DNA of 6,409 nt. Source: Thiobacillus sp. UBA2487 (GTDB lineage: Bacteria > Pseudomonadota > Gammaproteobacteria > Burkholderiales > Sulfuriferulaceae). The notes under the pieces are model-generated. The model searched no databases, was not told the DNA's origin, and was given only the letters and a program-made list of their open reading frames with translations. Where the stretch lies: the NCBI GenBank assembly GCA_002341815.1, contig DDOT01000048.1, positions 1 to 6,409 on the forward strand, in the 5' to 3' direction. Below, piece after piece: positions 1-6,409 of the stretch. The position numbers were made by a program, and so were the translations under genes. The stretch's first letter is position 1, and the number at the start of each line of letters is the position of its first letter.

Positions 1-576
1 AATAAGCCGGGTCAATTGACGGATGACGAATTTACCATGATGAAGTCCCATCCGTTGCGTGGATGGGAGGTGTTGCGCCAATCGGGTGTCACCGACGACA
101 TTGTGTTGGATGTTTGTTTGCACCATCATGAGCGGGTAGATGGCCGTGGTTATCCGGATGGTTTGTCTGGTGAGGCATTGACGTTGTATGCTCGCATGGG
201 GGCGGTGTGTGACGTGTATGATGCCGTCACATCAAACCGTTGTTACAAACCCGGATGGCCGCCTGCTGAAGCGTTGCGTAAAATGGCGAGTTGGCAGGAT
301 GGTCATTTTGATGACCGTATATTTAAAGCCTTTGTCAAAACCATCGGGATTTATCCGGTCGGCAGCATGGTTAAGTTGCGTTCTAATCGTATGGCCGTGG
401 TCGTGGACCAATCGGGGCGCAGTTTGTTGCAACCCGTGGTAAAGGTGTTTTTTTCGGTGGCATCTAAAGTACCCATTCCGGTTGAACGCATCGATCTTTC
501 TTTGGCAGGCGATGCAGTGGAAAGTGTGGAAGACCCGGTTGCATGGGGCTTGGATATCAGTCGTCTAGGTTCGTGA
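1..576 (+). CDS. HD-GYP domain cyclic-di-GMP phosphodiesterase, 5'-truncated by the window edge
   Basis: The reading frame is open from base 1 (first codons N-K-P-G) to the TGA at 574-576, so the true start lies upstream of the window; the TTG at 16 is not a credible start because the family motif NKPG-x-LT precedes it. HD-GYP proteins hydrolyse the second messenger c-di-GMP at a two- or three-metal site in the cytoplasm, often affecting motility and biofilm. Visible here are the metal-ligand histidine in K-S-H-P (codon 17), HHHERVDGRGYP at codons 41-52 (bases 121-156) with the GYP signature intact, and the CDVYDAVTSNR helix typical of the family. The HD pair itself and any N-terminal sensor or DUF3391 domain would be off the left edge. 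The C-terminal part (G-I-Y-P-V-G onward) matches the usual HD-GYP tail. The signature residues that are visible are intact, so the enzyme is probably active. Its last 20 bp overlap the convergent psiE-like gene. Family assignment is firm; the physiological role is unknown. Confidence 0.93.
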   Translation, partial: NKPGQLTDDEFTMMKSHPLRGWEVLRQSGVTDDIVLDVCLHHHERVDGRGYPDGLSGEALTLYARMGAVCDVYDAVTSNRCYKPGWPPAEALRKMASWQDGHFDDRIFKAFVKTIGIYPVGSMVKLRSNRMAVVVDQSGRSLLQPVVKVFFSVASKVPIPVERIDLSLAGDAVESVEDPVAWGLDISRLGS

Positions 577-1051
577 CAGGGGCTTCGGCGGGCAGGCTGG
601 TGTCCTGGTGTCGCCCGGCAATACTGGCGTTGCCCACCAGCCAGTGCAGTATGCCAATCACCAGCAATGCCGCCAAAATAAGTCCGTATTGCAATGGATC
701 AAACATGTCATCCGTGGATTTTTGCGAGGTGGCCAGCAGTACCGGCTTGGTTATGATTTGCCTGAGCAGGGTGATCATGGCCACCTCGATAAACACGCGA
801 ACATGAAATACCCCCCTGAGCAAATAACCGATTTCGGCAGAAATCAAGCTGGATAGCGTCCATACCAAAAACAGTGTGCCAAGTGACTGCAAAAACCCTG
901 TGACCAAGTGATTGTTAAGCACAGACTCCCGAACTTCGATACTGAATTGCCAAATCACCATGCCGCTTGCTACCACCAAGGCGACGGCCAACGCAACGTG
1001 TAGCAAGCGGTTGAAGCGGGTTAATGCCTTGATCAGCGTGGTTTCAAACAT
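557..1051 (-). CDS. PsiE-family (phosphate-starvation-inducible E-like) inner-membrane protein
   Basis: A 164-residue protein with about four predicted membrane segments (roughly residues 16-37, 53-72, 85-105 and 119-139) and a polar C-terminal tail. The central block, SLGTLFLVWTLSSLISAEI then a few residues and VRVFIEVAMITLLRQII, resembles the PsiE/PF06146 pattern (a helix ending in L-x-x-E-I, a basic turn, then VRVFxEVAxIxxxRxII). PsiE in E. coli is induced by phosphate starvation but its biochemical function is not known. I chose the ATG at 1049-1051: it lies 19 nt after the metG stop and has a GAGAG Shine-Dalgarno-like stretch (minus strand, 1061-1065) 9 nt upstream. The frame is open to a start at 1138, but that would overlap metG by 68 bp and add a polar stretch not expected in the family. 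It is the last gene of the putative acnA operon. No Pho-box was recognised near it, so phosphate control here is only an analogy. Confidence 0.8.
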   Translation of the reverse strand: MFETTLIKALTRFNRLLHVALAVALVVASGMVIWQFSIEVRESVLNNHLVTGFLQSLGTLFLVWTLSSLISAEIGYLLRGVFHVRVFIEVAMITLLRQIITKPVLLATSQKSTDDMFDPLQYGLILAALLVIGILHWLVGNASIAGRHQDTSLPAEAPVTNLDD

Positions 1052-1070
1052 ACCGGGATTCTCTCGATGC

Positions 1071-3119
1071 TTATTTGACGCGCATGCCTGGTTGTGCACC
1101 GGTATCCGGCGACAGAATGAATAATCCCGGTCCTTCACCAGAGGCCGCCAGCACCATGCCTTCGGACAGGCCGAATTTCATTTTGCGTGGTGCGAGGTTG
1201 GCCACCATCACCGTCAGCCGTCCAATCAGATTGGCGGGATCGTAGGCGGATTTTATGCCGGCGAATACATTGCGTGGCCGGTCTTCGCCGATATCCAGTG
1301 TGAGTCGGATCAGTTTTTCTGCGCCTTCCACGTGTTCGGCATTGGCAATGCGAGCAATGCGTAAGTCAATTTTCGTAAAATCGTCAATGCTGATAAAGGC
1401 GTTATTATCAGTTGCAGGTGTATCAGAGGCTTTTTGCATGGTTTTTTCGCTGGGTTGTAAGGGGGTTGTTGGCTGGGCTTGAGACGCATTGGCAGCCAGC
1501 ATCGCATCGATCTGGCTTTGTTCAACACGGGTCATCAGGTGCTGATAGGGGCGAATGGTGTGACCGGTGAGCAGGTGATGCGCATCTTGCCAGTGCAAGG
1601 GCGGGATGTCGAGGAAGTACTCGACCTGTTCGGCCAGTGCGGGCAGAATGGGTTTTAAATACAGGGTTAGCAAGCGAAACAGATTCAGGCTGATGCTGCA
1701 CACGTCATGCAGCGCCGATTCTTGTCCTTCTTGACGCGCCATATCCCAAGGCTTGCGGTCATTCACATATTGATTGGCCAGATCAGCCAAGTGCATGATG
1801 TCGCGAACGGCGCGACCATAGTCCAGGTTTTCGTAATGCTCGGCAATGCTGTCCGCGGCTTGTTGTACATCGTTCAGCAAGTCAAGATCGGGCAGTTGGC
1901 CGGACAATTGTCCATTGAAGCGTTTACTGATGAAACCGGCGGTACGGCTGGCGATATTGACAAATTTGCCCACCAGATCGCTGTTGACGCGCGCGGTAAA
2001 ATCGGACAGGTTAAGATCGATATCTTCCATACTGCCGTTGATCTTGCCGGCGAAATAGTAACGCAGCCATTCCGGGTTCAGTTTGTTGTCCAAATAGCTG
2101 CCGGCTGTGATGAATGTTCCGCGCGATTTGGACATTTTTGCACCGTTTACCGTGACAAAGCCGTGTACATGCAAACGGGTGGGGGTGCGGTAGTTCGCGC
2201 TGTGCAACATGGCCGGCCAAAACAAGGCATGGAAATATAAAATGTCTTTGCCGATAAAGTGGTGCAGTTCGGTGTCATGGCCTGGATTCCACCACGCATC
2301 AAAATCCAGCCCCTGTTCGCGCGCCAGTTTCAGGGAGCTACCCATGTAACCAACCGGTGCATCCAGCCAGACATAAAAAAACTTGCCCGGTGCATCAGGT
2401 ATTTCAAACCCGAAATAGGGGGCATCGCGTGAAATGTCCCAGTTTTGCAAACCTGCACCAAACCATTCGTCCAATTTGTTGGCGGCTTCTTTTTGCAAGG
2501 TGCCCGATCGGGTCCACTGTTGCAGAAAATCAGCGCAGTCGGCCAGTTTGAAAAAATAATGTTCGGATGCTTTGCGGACGGGTGGTGTGCCGGACAGCGC
2601 AGAAACCGGATTGATCAGGTCAGTAGGGGAATACGTGGCGCCGCAGGCTTCGCAGTTATCGCCATATTGATCGGCAGCACCACAGCGAGGGCATTGGCCT
2701 TTGATGAACCGATCCGGCAAAAACATGGACTTGCTGGCGTCATAGTATTGCTCGATGGTATGGCTTTCGATCAGTCCGGCATCGCGCAGTTTGAGATAAA
2801 CATCACGCACCATGGCGCGGTTTTCATCAGCATGGGTAGAATGGTAACAGTCATGGGCGATATGGAAACCGCGAAAGTCGCGCAGGTGCTCTTCATGCAC
2901 GCGACTGATCAACGCTTCTGGCGAAATGCCTTCGCTTTGTGCGCGCAGCATGATCGGGGTGCCGTGGGTGTCATCAGCACAGACGTAATAACACTGATTA
3001 CCTTGCATTTTTTGGAAACGAACCCAAATATCGGTCTGAATGTGTTCGATCATGTGGCCGAGGTGGATAGAACCGTTGGCATAAGGCAAGGCTGAGGTTA
3101 CAAGAATATTTCTGGTCAT
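1071..3119 (-). CDS. metG: Methionyl-tRNA synthetase (methionine--tRNA ligase)
   Basis: A class I aminoacyl-tRNA synthetase that uses ATP to charge tRNA-Met, both initiator and elongator, in the cytoplasm. At 682 residues it is about the length of the E. coli enzyme. Domains in order: Rossmann catalytic core with the HIGH-type motif HLGH at residues 19-22; a connective domain with one zinc knuckle, C143, C146, C156 and C159, spaced Cx2Cx9Cx2[13 protein letters not shown] at 251-262; KMSKS at 328-332; a helical anticodon-binding domain (about 370-530); a low-complexity Q/A/S/T linker (about 532-575); and a C-terminal Trbp111/EMAPII-like OB-fold tRNA-binding and dimerisation domain (about 578-682, with KIDLRIARI). 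All key residues are present, so it should be active. The ATG at 3119 fits the family N-terminus (residues [12 protein letters not shown]). No clear Shine-Dalgarno precedes it; the 18-nt gap after the DUF202 stop suggests translational coupling. Confidence 0.98.
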   Translation of the reverse strand: MTRNILVTSALPYANGSIHLGHMIEHIQTDIWVRFQKMQGNQCYYVCADDTHGTPIMLRAQSEGISPEALISRVHEEHLRDFRGFHIAHDCYHSTHADENRAMVRDVYLKLRDAGLIESHTIEQYYDASKSMFLPDRFIKGQCPRCGAADQYGDNCEACGATYSPTDLINPVSALSGTPPVRKASEHYFFKLADCADFLQQWTRSGTLQKEAANKLDEWFGAGLQNWDISRDAPYFGFEIPDAPGKFFYVWLDAPVGYMGSSLKLAREQGLDFDAWWNPGHDTELHHFIGKDILYFHALFWPAMLHSANYRTPTRLHVHGFVTVNGAKMSKSRGTFITAGSYLDNKLNPEWLRYYFAGKINGSMEDIDLNLSDFTARVNSDLVGKFVNIASRTAGFISKRFNGQLSGQLPDLDLLNDVQQAADSIAEHYENLDYGRAVRDIMHLADLANQYVNDRKPWDMARQEGQESALHDVCSISLNLFRLLTLYLKPILPALAEQVEYFLDIPPLHWQDAHHLLTGHTIRPYQHLMTRVEQSQIDAMLAANASQAQPTTPLQPSEKTMQKASDTPATDNNAFISIDDFTKIDLRIARIANAEHVEGAEKLIRLTLDIGEDRPRNVFAGIKSAYDPANLIGRLTVMVANLAPRKMKFGLSEGMVLAASGEGPGLFILSPDTGAQPGMRVK

Positions 3120-3137
3120 TTTTTTATCATTTTCAGG

Positions 3138-3512
3138 TTATTTGATGTCGGCAATCAGGTAAACAGCCAGCAGCACGCCGAGCACAGCCAGCGCGAGGGT
3201 AGCCAAGACCGGCATGTTAACCAGATAGCCTGACGGGATTTCGATAGGGCGAAATGTGCGCAAGACCCGTCGGTATTGTAATGAAGAAATCAGGGCGATC
3301 GCTGCACCGATGGTGATGAAACTGATTCCGATCCAGAACGACGGGCCATGTGGATTGTGATTGGCATCCATATTGGGTGCCAGCATGCGCAGCACCAGTG
3401 CAAAGCGTTCAATCATGAAGCCGAAGCCCATCAAGGTCAGACTGGTGCGATTCCATGCCAGCAGCGTTCGCTCAGCGGCGAAAAACACCCGTGGATCGTT
3501 GAGATCGGACAT
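3138..3512 (-). CDS. DUF202 / YidH-family small inner-membrane protein
   Basis: A 124-residue protein with three likely membrane helices (about residues 23-41, 58-77 and 101-121). The N-terminal signature AAERTLLAWNRTSLTLMGFG (residues 12-31) is characteristic of the DUF202 (PF02656) family, which includes E. coli YidH. No biochemical function is firmly established for the bacterial family, so none is assigned. The ATG at 3510-3512 starts only 3 nt after the acnA stop (3516-3518), with no clear ribosome-binding site in the acnA 3' end (minus strand ...ctgaaaaactgaacc-ATG), which points to translational coupling with acnA. It is followed 18 nt later by metG. The membrane topology is clear; whether it serves AcnA, MetRS or neither cannot be read from the sequence. 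Confidence 0.88.
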   Translation of the reverse strand: MSDLNDPRVFFAAERTLLAWNRTSLTLMGFGFMIERFALVLRMLAPNMDANHNPHGPSFWIGISFITIGAAIALISSLQYRRVLRTFRPIEIPSGYLVNMPVLATLALAVLGVLLAVYLIADIK

Positions 3513-3515
3513 GGT

Positions 3516-6170
3516 TCAGTTTTTCAGTAACTGATCGAGCACAAAAGGCAGAATGCCGCCACTGCGGTAATAATCGGCTTCTATCGGTGTGTCGATACGC
3601 AGGGTGAGCGGTATGGTGTCTTGTTGTCCGTTGGTGCGACGGATGACCAGCAACACGTCTTGTTGCGGTGTAATGCCGGCTTCAAGCCCAAACAGGTCAA
3701 ATATTTCTGTGCCATCCAGATGGAGCGATTCAACACTGGTGCCCGGCTTGAACTGACAGGGCAATACCCCCATGCCGGCCAGATTGGCGCGGTGAATACG
3801 CTCGAAGCTGCGTGCAATCACCGCACGCACGCCTTGCAGGCGAGTGCCTTTGGCTGCCCAGTCACGCGATGAACCGGTACCATACTCTTCACCTGCAAAA
3901 ATAAACAGCGGGGTGTGATGCTGCTGGTAGTGCATGGCCGCATCATAGATGGGCATGGGCTTGTTGTCGGGTTGGTATACGGTGACGCCACCTTCTGTGC
4001 CCGGCGCCATCAGGTTGCGAATGCGAACATTGGCAAATGTACCACGCATCATGACCTCATGATTGCCGCGCCGCGCGCCATAGCTGTTGAAATCGGTTTT
4101 TTTGACACCATGTGCCAACAGGTACAGACCGGCGGGGGAGTCTGCTTTGATGGAGCCGGCCGGGCTGATGTGGTCAGTGGTGACTGAGTCGCCAAACATG
4201 GCAAGCGGACGCGCGTGGCGGATGTCGCCAAGCGCGTGGGCTTCCATGTCGAAAAAGGGCGGTTGCTGGATATAGGTTGAGTCATGGTCCCATGTATAAA
4301 CATCACCGCTTGGCGCTGGTACGGCGGCCCATAGCGGATTGTCGGCATTCAGGTCTGCGTAGCGTGCACGGTAACTGGCCGGGTTGGTAGCCGTGTGCAT
4401 GACGGCGGCAATTTCTTCCGCGCTTGGCCAGATGTCTGCCAGATATACCGGATTCCCATGGGGATCGGTGCCCAGCGATTGCGTGGTAAGGTCAACGGTG
4501 ACATTGCCGGCAATAGCGCTGGCAACAACCAGCGGTGGGCTCATCAGGTAGTTGGCCTTGACATTTTGGTGAACCCGCGCTTCAAAGTTGCGATTGCCGG
4601 ACAATACGGCTGCCGCGACCAGATCGTGATCGGTAATGGCCGTTTCAATGTCGGCGGGAAGTGGCCCGGAGTTGCCGATGCATGTGGTACAACCATACCC
4701 GACCAATTTGAAACCCAGTTCAGCCAGCGGTTCAAGCAGTCCTGCTGCGGTTAGATAATCGGCCACCACACGGGAACCGGGAGCCAGTGAGGTTTTGACA
4801 TGTGCAGGTACTTTCAGCCCGCGATTGACCGCTTTTTGCGCCAGCAATCCAGCGGCCAGCATGACGCTGGGGTTGGAGGTGTTGGTGCACGAGGTAATGG
4901 CAGCAATCACAATATCGCCATGACGCAATGGACTATTGCTGACGGGCACAGTTTTTCCCCAGCCACCATCGGCGACCGGTTTGGTTAATGATTCAGCAAA
5001 TGAACGGGAAACGTCGGTCAGGTTGATGCGATCTTGTGGGCGACGCGGGCCGGCAACCGATGGCTCAACGCTCGACAGGTCGAGTTCAATGGTTTGTGAA
5101 TAATCGCACTGTCCTGCGGTTGGCATACCAAACAATCCCTGTGCGGTAAAGTAGTTGCGCAGGGTGGCGACGTGCTGTGTATCACGACCGGTTGCCAGGT
5201 AATAATTGCAAGTGGTTTCATCAATCGGGAAAAAGCCCATGGTGGCGCCGTACTCGGGTGCCATATTGGCGATGGTGGCACGATCGGGTAGCGAGAGGGC
5301 GGCAGCGCCTGCGCCAAAAAACTCGACAAATTTGCCAACCACCTTGGCACGACGCAGTAATTCGGTGAGTGTCAATACCACATCGGTGGCCGTAACCCCG
5401 GCGCGTACGCTGCCTTTCAGATTCACCCCGACCACATCAGGGGTCAGGAAATAAACGGGTTGCCCGAGCATGGCCGCTTCGGCCTCAATACCGCCCACCC
5501 CCCAAGCCACAATTCCCAATCCATTGATCATGGTGGTATGGGAGTCGGTGCCTACCAAGGTGTCCGGGTACACCATACCATCTTTTTCCATGATGCCTTG
5601 TGCCAGATATTCCATGTTGACCTGATGCACAATGCCAATGCCTGGTGGCACCACCTTGAATGTTTTGAAGGCTTGCATGCCCCATTTGAGAAATTGATAG
5701 CGTTCGCGGTTGCGTTCGAATTCAAGCGCCATGTTTTGTTGCACGGCATCGCTTCGATTAAACACATCGACCTGCACCGAGTGATCTACCACCATGTCAA
5801 CCGGCACCAACGGTTCGATCAATCCCGGATTTTTGCCACGTCTGGCTGCAGTGGAGCGCATGGCTGCCAAATCAGCCAGCAAGGGTACGCCGGTAAAATC
5901 CTGCAATAGCACCCGTGCAACGGTAAACGGGATTTCTTCGGTTCGGCTGGCTTGGGGTTGCCAGTCACACAGTTGGCGCACATGCTGTTCGGTGATTTTT
6001 TGGCCATCGCAATGGCGCAGCACAGACTCAAGCACAATTCGTAAGGATACCGGCAGGCGAGAGATGTTGCCCAAGCCGGCTGCTTCGAGGGCGGGTAATG
6101 CGTGATAATGCGCTAAACTACCGTCACCACGTTGGAAGGTAGACAGGGTGTTGAATGTATTTTGGCTCAT
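3516..6170 (-). CDS. acnA: Aconitate hydratase A (AcnA/IRP1-type [4Fe-4S] aconitase)
   Basis: Isomerises citrate to isocitrate via cis-aconitate in the TCA and glyoxylate cycles. The protein has 884 residues (E. coli AcnA about 891) and is collinear with that family throughout. The cluster ligands are intact: C428 in TSCTNTSNP, and C494 and C497 in [14 protein letters not shown]. Other conserved blocks are [10 protein letters not shown] (87-96), [15 protein letters not shown] (205-219), [16 protein letters not shown] (224-239), [14 protein letters not shown] (305-318), the swivel-domain block [17 protein letters not shown] (658-674), and [14 protein letters not shown] (763-776) with the substrate-binding SRD. 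The length, motif order and N-terminus identify AcnA rather than AcnB or a 2-methylcitrate dehydratase. The ATG at 6168-6170 matches the family N-terminus, although the preceding sequence (minus strand agtctgccctttacgacgcc) has no clear Shine-Dalgarno. It is the first gene of a likely four-gene operon. Family members can lose their cluster and bind RNA; nothing here proves that activity. Confidence 0.98.
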   Translation of the reverse strand: MSQNTFNTLSTFQRGDGSLAHYHALPALEAAGLGNISRLPVSLRIVLESVLRHCDGQKITEQHVRQLCDWQPQASRTEEIPFTVARVLLQDFTGVPLLADLAAMRSTAARRGKNPGLIEPLVPVDMVVDHSVQVDVFNRSDAVQQNMALEFERNRERYQFLKWGMQAFKTFKVVPPGIGIVHQVNMEYLAQGIMEKDGMVYPDTLVGTDSHTTMINGLGIVAWGVGGIEAEAAMLGQPVYFLTPDVVGVNLKGSVRAGVTATDVVLTLTELLRRAKVVGKFVEFFGAGAAALSLPDRATIANMAPEYGATMGFFPIDETTCNYYLATGRDTQHVATLRNYFTAQGLFGMPTAGQCDYSQTIELDLSSVEPSVAGPRRPQDRINLTDVSRSFAESLTKPVADGGWGKTVPVSNSPLRHGDIVIAAITSCTNTSNPSVMLAAGLLAQKAVNRGLKVPAHVKTSLAPGSRVVADYLTAAGLLEPLAELGFKLVGYGCTTCIGNSGPLPADIETAITDHDLVAAAVLSGNRNFEARVHQNVKANYLMSPPLVVASAIAGNVTVDLTTQSLGTDPHGNPVYLADIWPSAEEIAAVMHTATNPASYRARYADLNADNPLWAAVPAPSGDVYTWDHDSTYIQQPPFFDMEAHALGDIRHARPLAMFGDSVTTDHISPAGSIKADSPAGLYLLAHGVKKTDFNSYGARRGNHEVMMRGTFANVRIRNLMAPGTEGGVTVYQPDNKPMPIYDAAMHYQQHHTPLFIFAGEEYGTGSSRDWAAKGTRLQGVRAVIARSFERIHRANLAGMGVLPCQFKPGTSVESLHLDGTEIFDLFGLEAGITPQQDVLLVIRRTNGQQDTIPLTLRIDTPIEADYYRSGGILPFVLDQLLKN

Positions 6171-6193
6171 GGCGTCGTAAAGGGCAGACTGAA

Positions 6194-6225
6194 AACCCTT
6201 CCGATTTTATAGCAAATCGGGGGTT
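6194..6225 (-). promoter_or_regulatory. Bulged hairpin / dyad overlapping the acnA promoter candidate
   Basis: On the plus strand CCGATTT (6201-6207) pairs perfectly with AAATCGG (6214-6220) across a 6-nt loop, and AACCC (6194-6198) pairs with GGGTT (6221-6225) with a 2-nt bulge at 6199-6200, giving 12 bp in total. It lies 24 bp from the acnA start and contains the extended -10 candidate, so it could be an operator that blocks the promoter. If transcription starts further upstream it would be a 5'-UTR hairpin. Read on the minus strand it is followed by only four T residues, so it is at best a weak terminator or attenuator. Confidence 0.4.
6206..6214 (-). promoter_or_regulatory. Candidate extended -10 element for acnA
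   Basis: On the minus strand these bases read TG-C-TATAAA, matching the sigma-70 extended -10 form TGnTATAAT at all but the last base. A transcript would begin near 6199, giving a leader of about 28 nt before the acnA ATG. No good -35 hexamer lies 16-18 bp upstream (CAACCC or neighbours), which extended -10 promoters tolerate. Other start points further upstream cannot be excluded. Confidence 0.35.
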
Positions 6226-6237
6226 GTTGGGTTGGCT

Positions 6238-6402
6238 TGTATGAAAAACTTAACCCGATCTTTTCATGAATTCGCGTGATGATCACGCAGCATTTTGTTA
6301 CAGAGTGGAATTTTATGAAAGCGTGGTGTCGTTATTCATACGCCCAATTGAATACAATTTCCATAGGGAACGCAAGTGAGGGCGCGCGTTAATGTATGAA
6401 AA
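6238..6402. repeat. 10-bp direct repeat TGTATGAAAA
   Basis: TGTATGAAAA occurs at 6238-6247 and again at 6393-6402, where the second copy overlaps the right arm of the 14-bp inverted repeat. ATGAAAA of the first copy (6241-6247) also faces TTTTCAT at 6261-6267 across 13 nt. The motif is AT-rich and short, so it may be partly chance, but three copies cluster in this one intergenic region. Confidence 0.35.
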
Positions 6403-6409
6403 GATCGGG
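6254..6409. repeat. 14-bp perfect inverted repeat bounding about 128 bp (right arm at window edge)
   Basis: CCCGATCTTTTCAT at 6254-6267 is the exact reverse complement of ATGAAAAGATCGGG at 6396-6409. The match stops inward at 6268/6395, but the outward extent is unknown because the right arm ends at the last base of the window. It could be the terminal repeats of a small non-autonomous element of at least 156 bp, a pair of regulator sites, or chance. No target-site duplication can be tested. Confidence 0.45.
6274..6288. promoter_or_regulatory. Perfect 7-1-7 palindrome, operator-like
   Basis: GCGTGAT-G-ATCACGC is a perfect dyad with a single central base, about 104 bp upstream of the acnA ATG. 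Its size and symmetry suit a dimeric helix-turn-helix regulator. It does not match a CRP/FNR or Fur consensus well enough to name the regulator. Confidence 0.4.

Larger units (their letters stand above)
6171..6409. promoter_or_regulatory. Non-coding upstream region of acnA, rich in inverted repeats
   Basis: These 239 bp up to the window edge hold no gene that I can support and look more AT-rich than the flanking coding DNA. Stop codons interrupt all three minus-strand frames entering from the right edge: at 6389-6391 in one, and at about 6338 and 6312 in the others. The right end could therefore hold at most a short gene tail. The region must contain the promoter for acnA and perhaps for a divergent gene to the right. 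It contains several dyads, the clearest listed separately. A weaker one is the AT-rich AATTG-AATA-CAATT at 6346-6359, and TATGAA at 6314-6319 is mirrored by TTCATA at 6335-6340; both are short enough to be chance. Confidence 0.7.

Noticed and set aside
16..18. TTG as the start codon of the HD-GYP gene
   Set aside because: The in-frame codons before it encode NKPG, part of the conserved NKPG-x-LT motif, so the protein clearly begins upstream of the window.
588..640. Possible terminator hairpin (CGGGC...GCCCG) after the HD-GYP stop
   Set aside because: The stem is only 5 bp with a long loop, has no T-tract, and lies inside the psiE-like coding sequence.
1052..1138. 29-codon N-terminal extension of the psiE-like gene
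   Set aside because: It would overlap metG by 68 bp, has a polar, Cys/His-containing sequence unlike the family, and the internal ATG at 1051 has a better ribosome-binding site and spacing.
1707..2240. 177-codon open frame on the plus strand
   Set aside because: It lies wholly antisense to the well-supported metG gene and its translation resembles no family I know; it is a reading-frame shadow.
2445..3095. 216-codon open frame on the plus strand
   Set aside because: Antisense to the metG catalytic core, where all synthetase motifs are intact on the other strand; no recognisable domain.
3116..3130. Mini-ORF M-I-K-K-stop on the minus strand whose TGA overlaps the metG ATG
   Set aside because: ATG-ATA-AAA-AAA-TGA is real in the sequence but arises from an A-rich stretch with no ribosome-binding site of its own; too short to call a leader peptide without conservation.
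5460..5909. 149-codon open frame on the plus strand
   Set aside because: Antisense to conserved acnA sequence. Its composition is explained by reverse reading of aconitase codons.

Overview
The window looks like ordinary chromosomal DNA from a mid-GC proteobacterium, probably gamma- or betaproteobacterial. The reasons are an AcnA/IRP1-type aconitase of 884 residues, a long MetRS with a Cx2Cx9Cx2C zinc knuckle and a fused C-terminal tRNA-binding domain, an HD-GYP phosphodiesterase, and small YidH/DUF202 and PsiE-type membrane proteins. I cannot name a genus from this sequence. I see no transposase, integrase, CRISPR array, tRNA or rRNA.

Layout from left to right. Positions 1-576 (+) carry the 3' part of an HD-GYP cyclic-di-GMP phosphodiesterase whose 5' part lies outside the window. 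It ends tail-to-tail with, and overlaps by 20 bp, the PsiE-family membrane protein at 557-1051 (-). Then come metG at 1071-3119 (-), a DUF202 membrane protein at 3138-3512 (-) and acnA at 3516-6170 (-). Positions 6171-6409 are non-coding or at most the edge of another gene, and form the upstream region of acnA.

The four minus-strand genes run acnA -> DUF202 -> metG -> psiE-like, with gaps of 3, 18 and 19 nt and no terminator visible between them. They are probably one transcript read from the right-hand intergenic region. It would join a TCA-cycle enzyme, an aminoacyl-tRNA synthetase and two small inner-membrane proteins. No pathway obviously links them, so co-transcription may reflect growth-rate or housekeeping control.

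The part least explained by genes is the acnA upstream region. It holds an extended -10-like element (minus strand, 6206-6214) inside a bulged hairpin or dyad (6194-6225), a perfect 7-1-7 palindrome (6274-6288), and a 14-bp perfect inverted repeat (6254-6267 and 6396-6409) whose outer arm runs to the window edge. I found no convincing new biological system. The leader structure and the unusual gene order are the points worth a second look.
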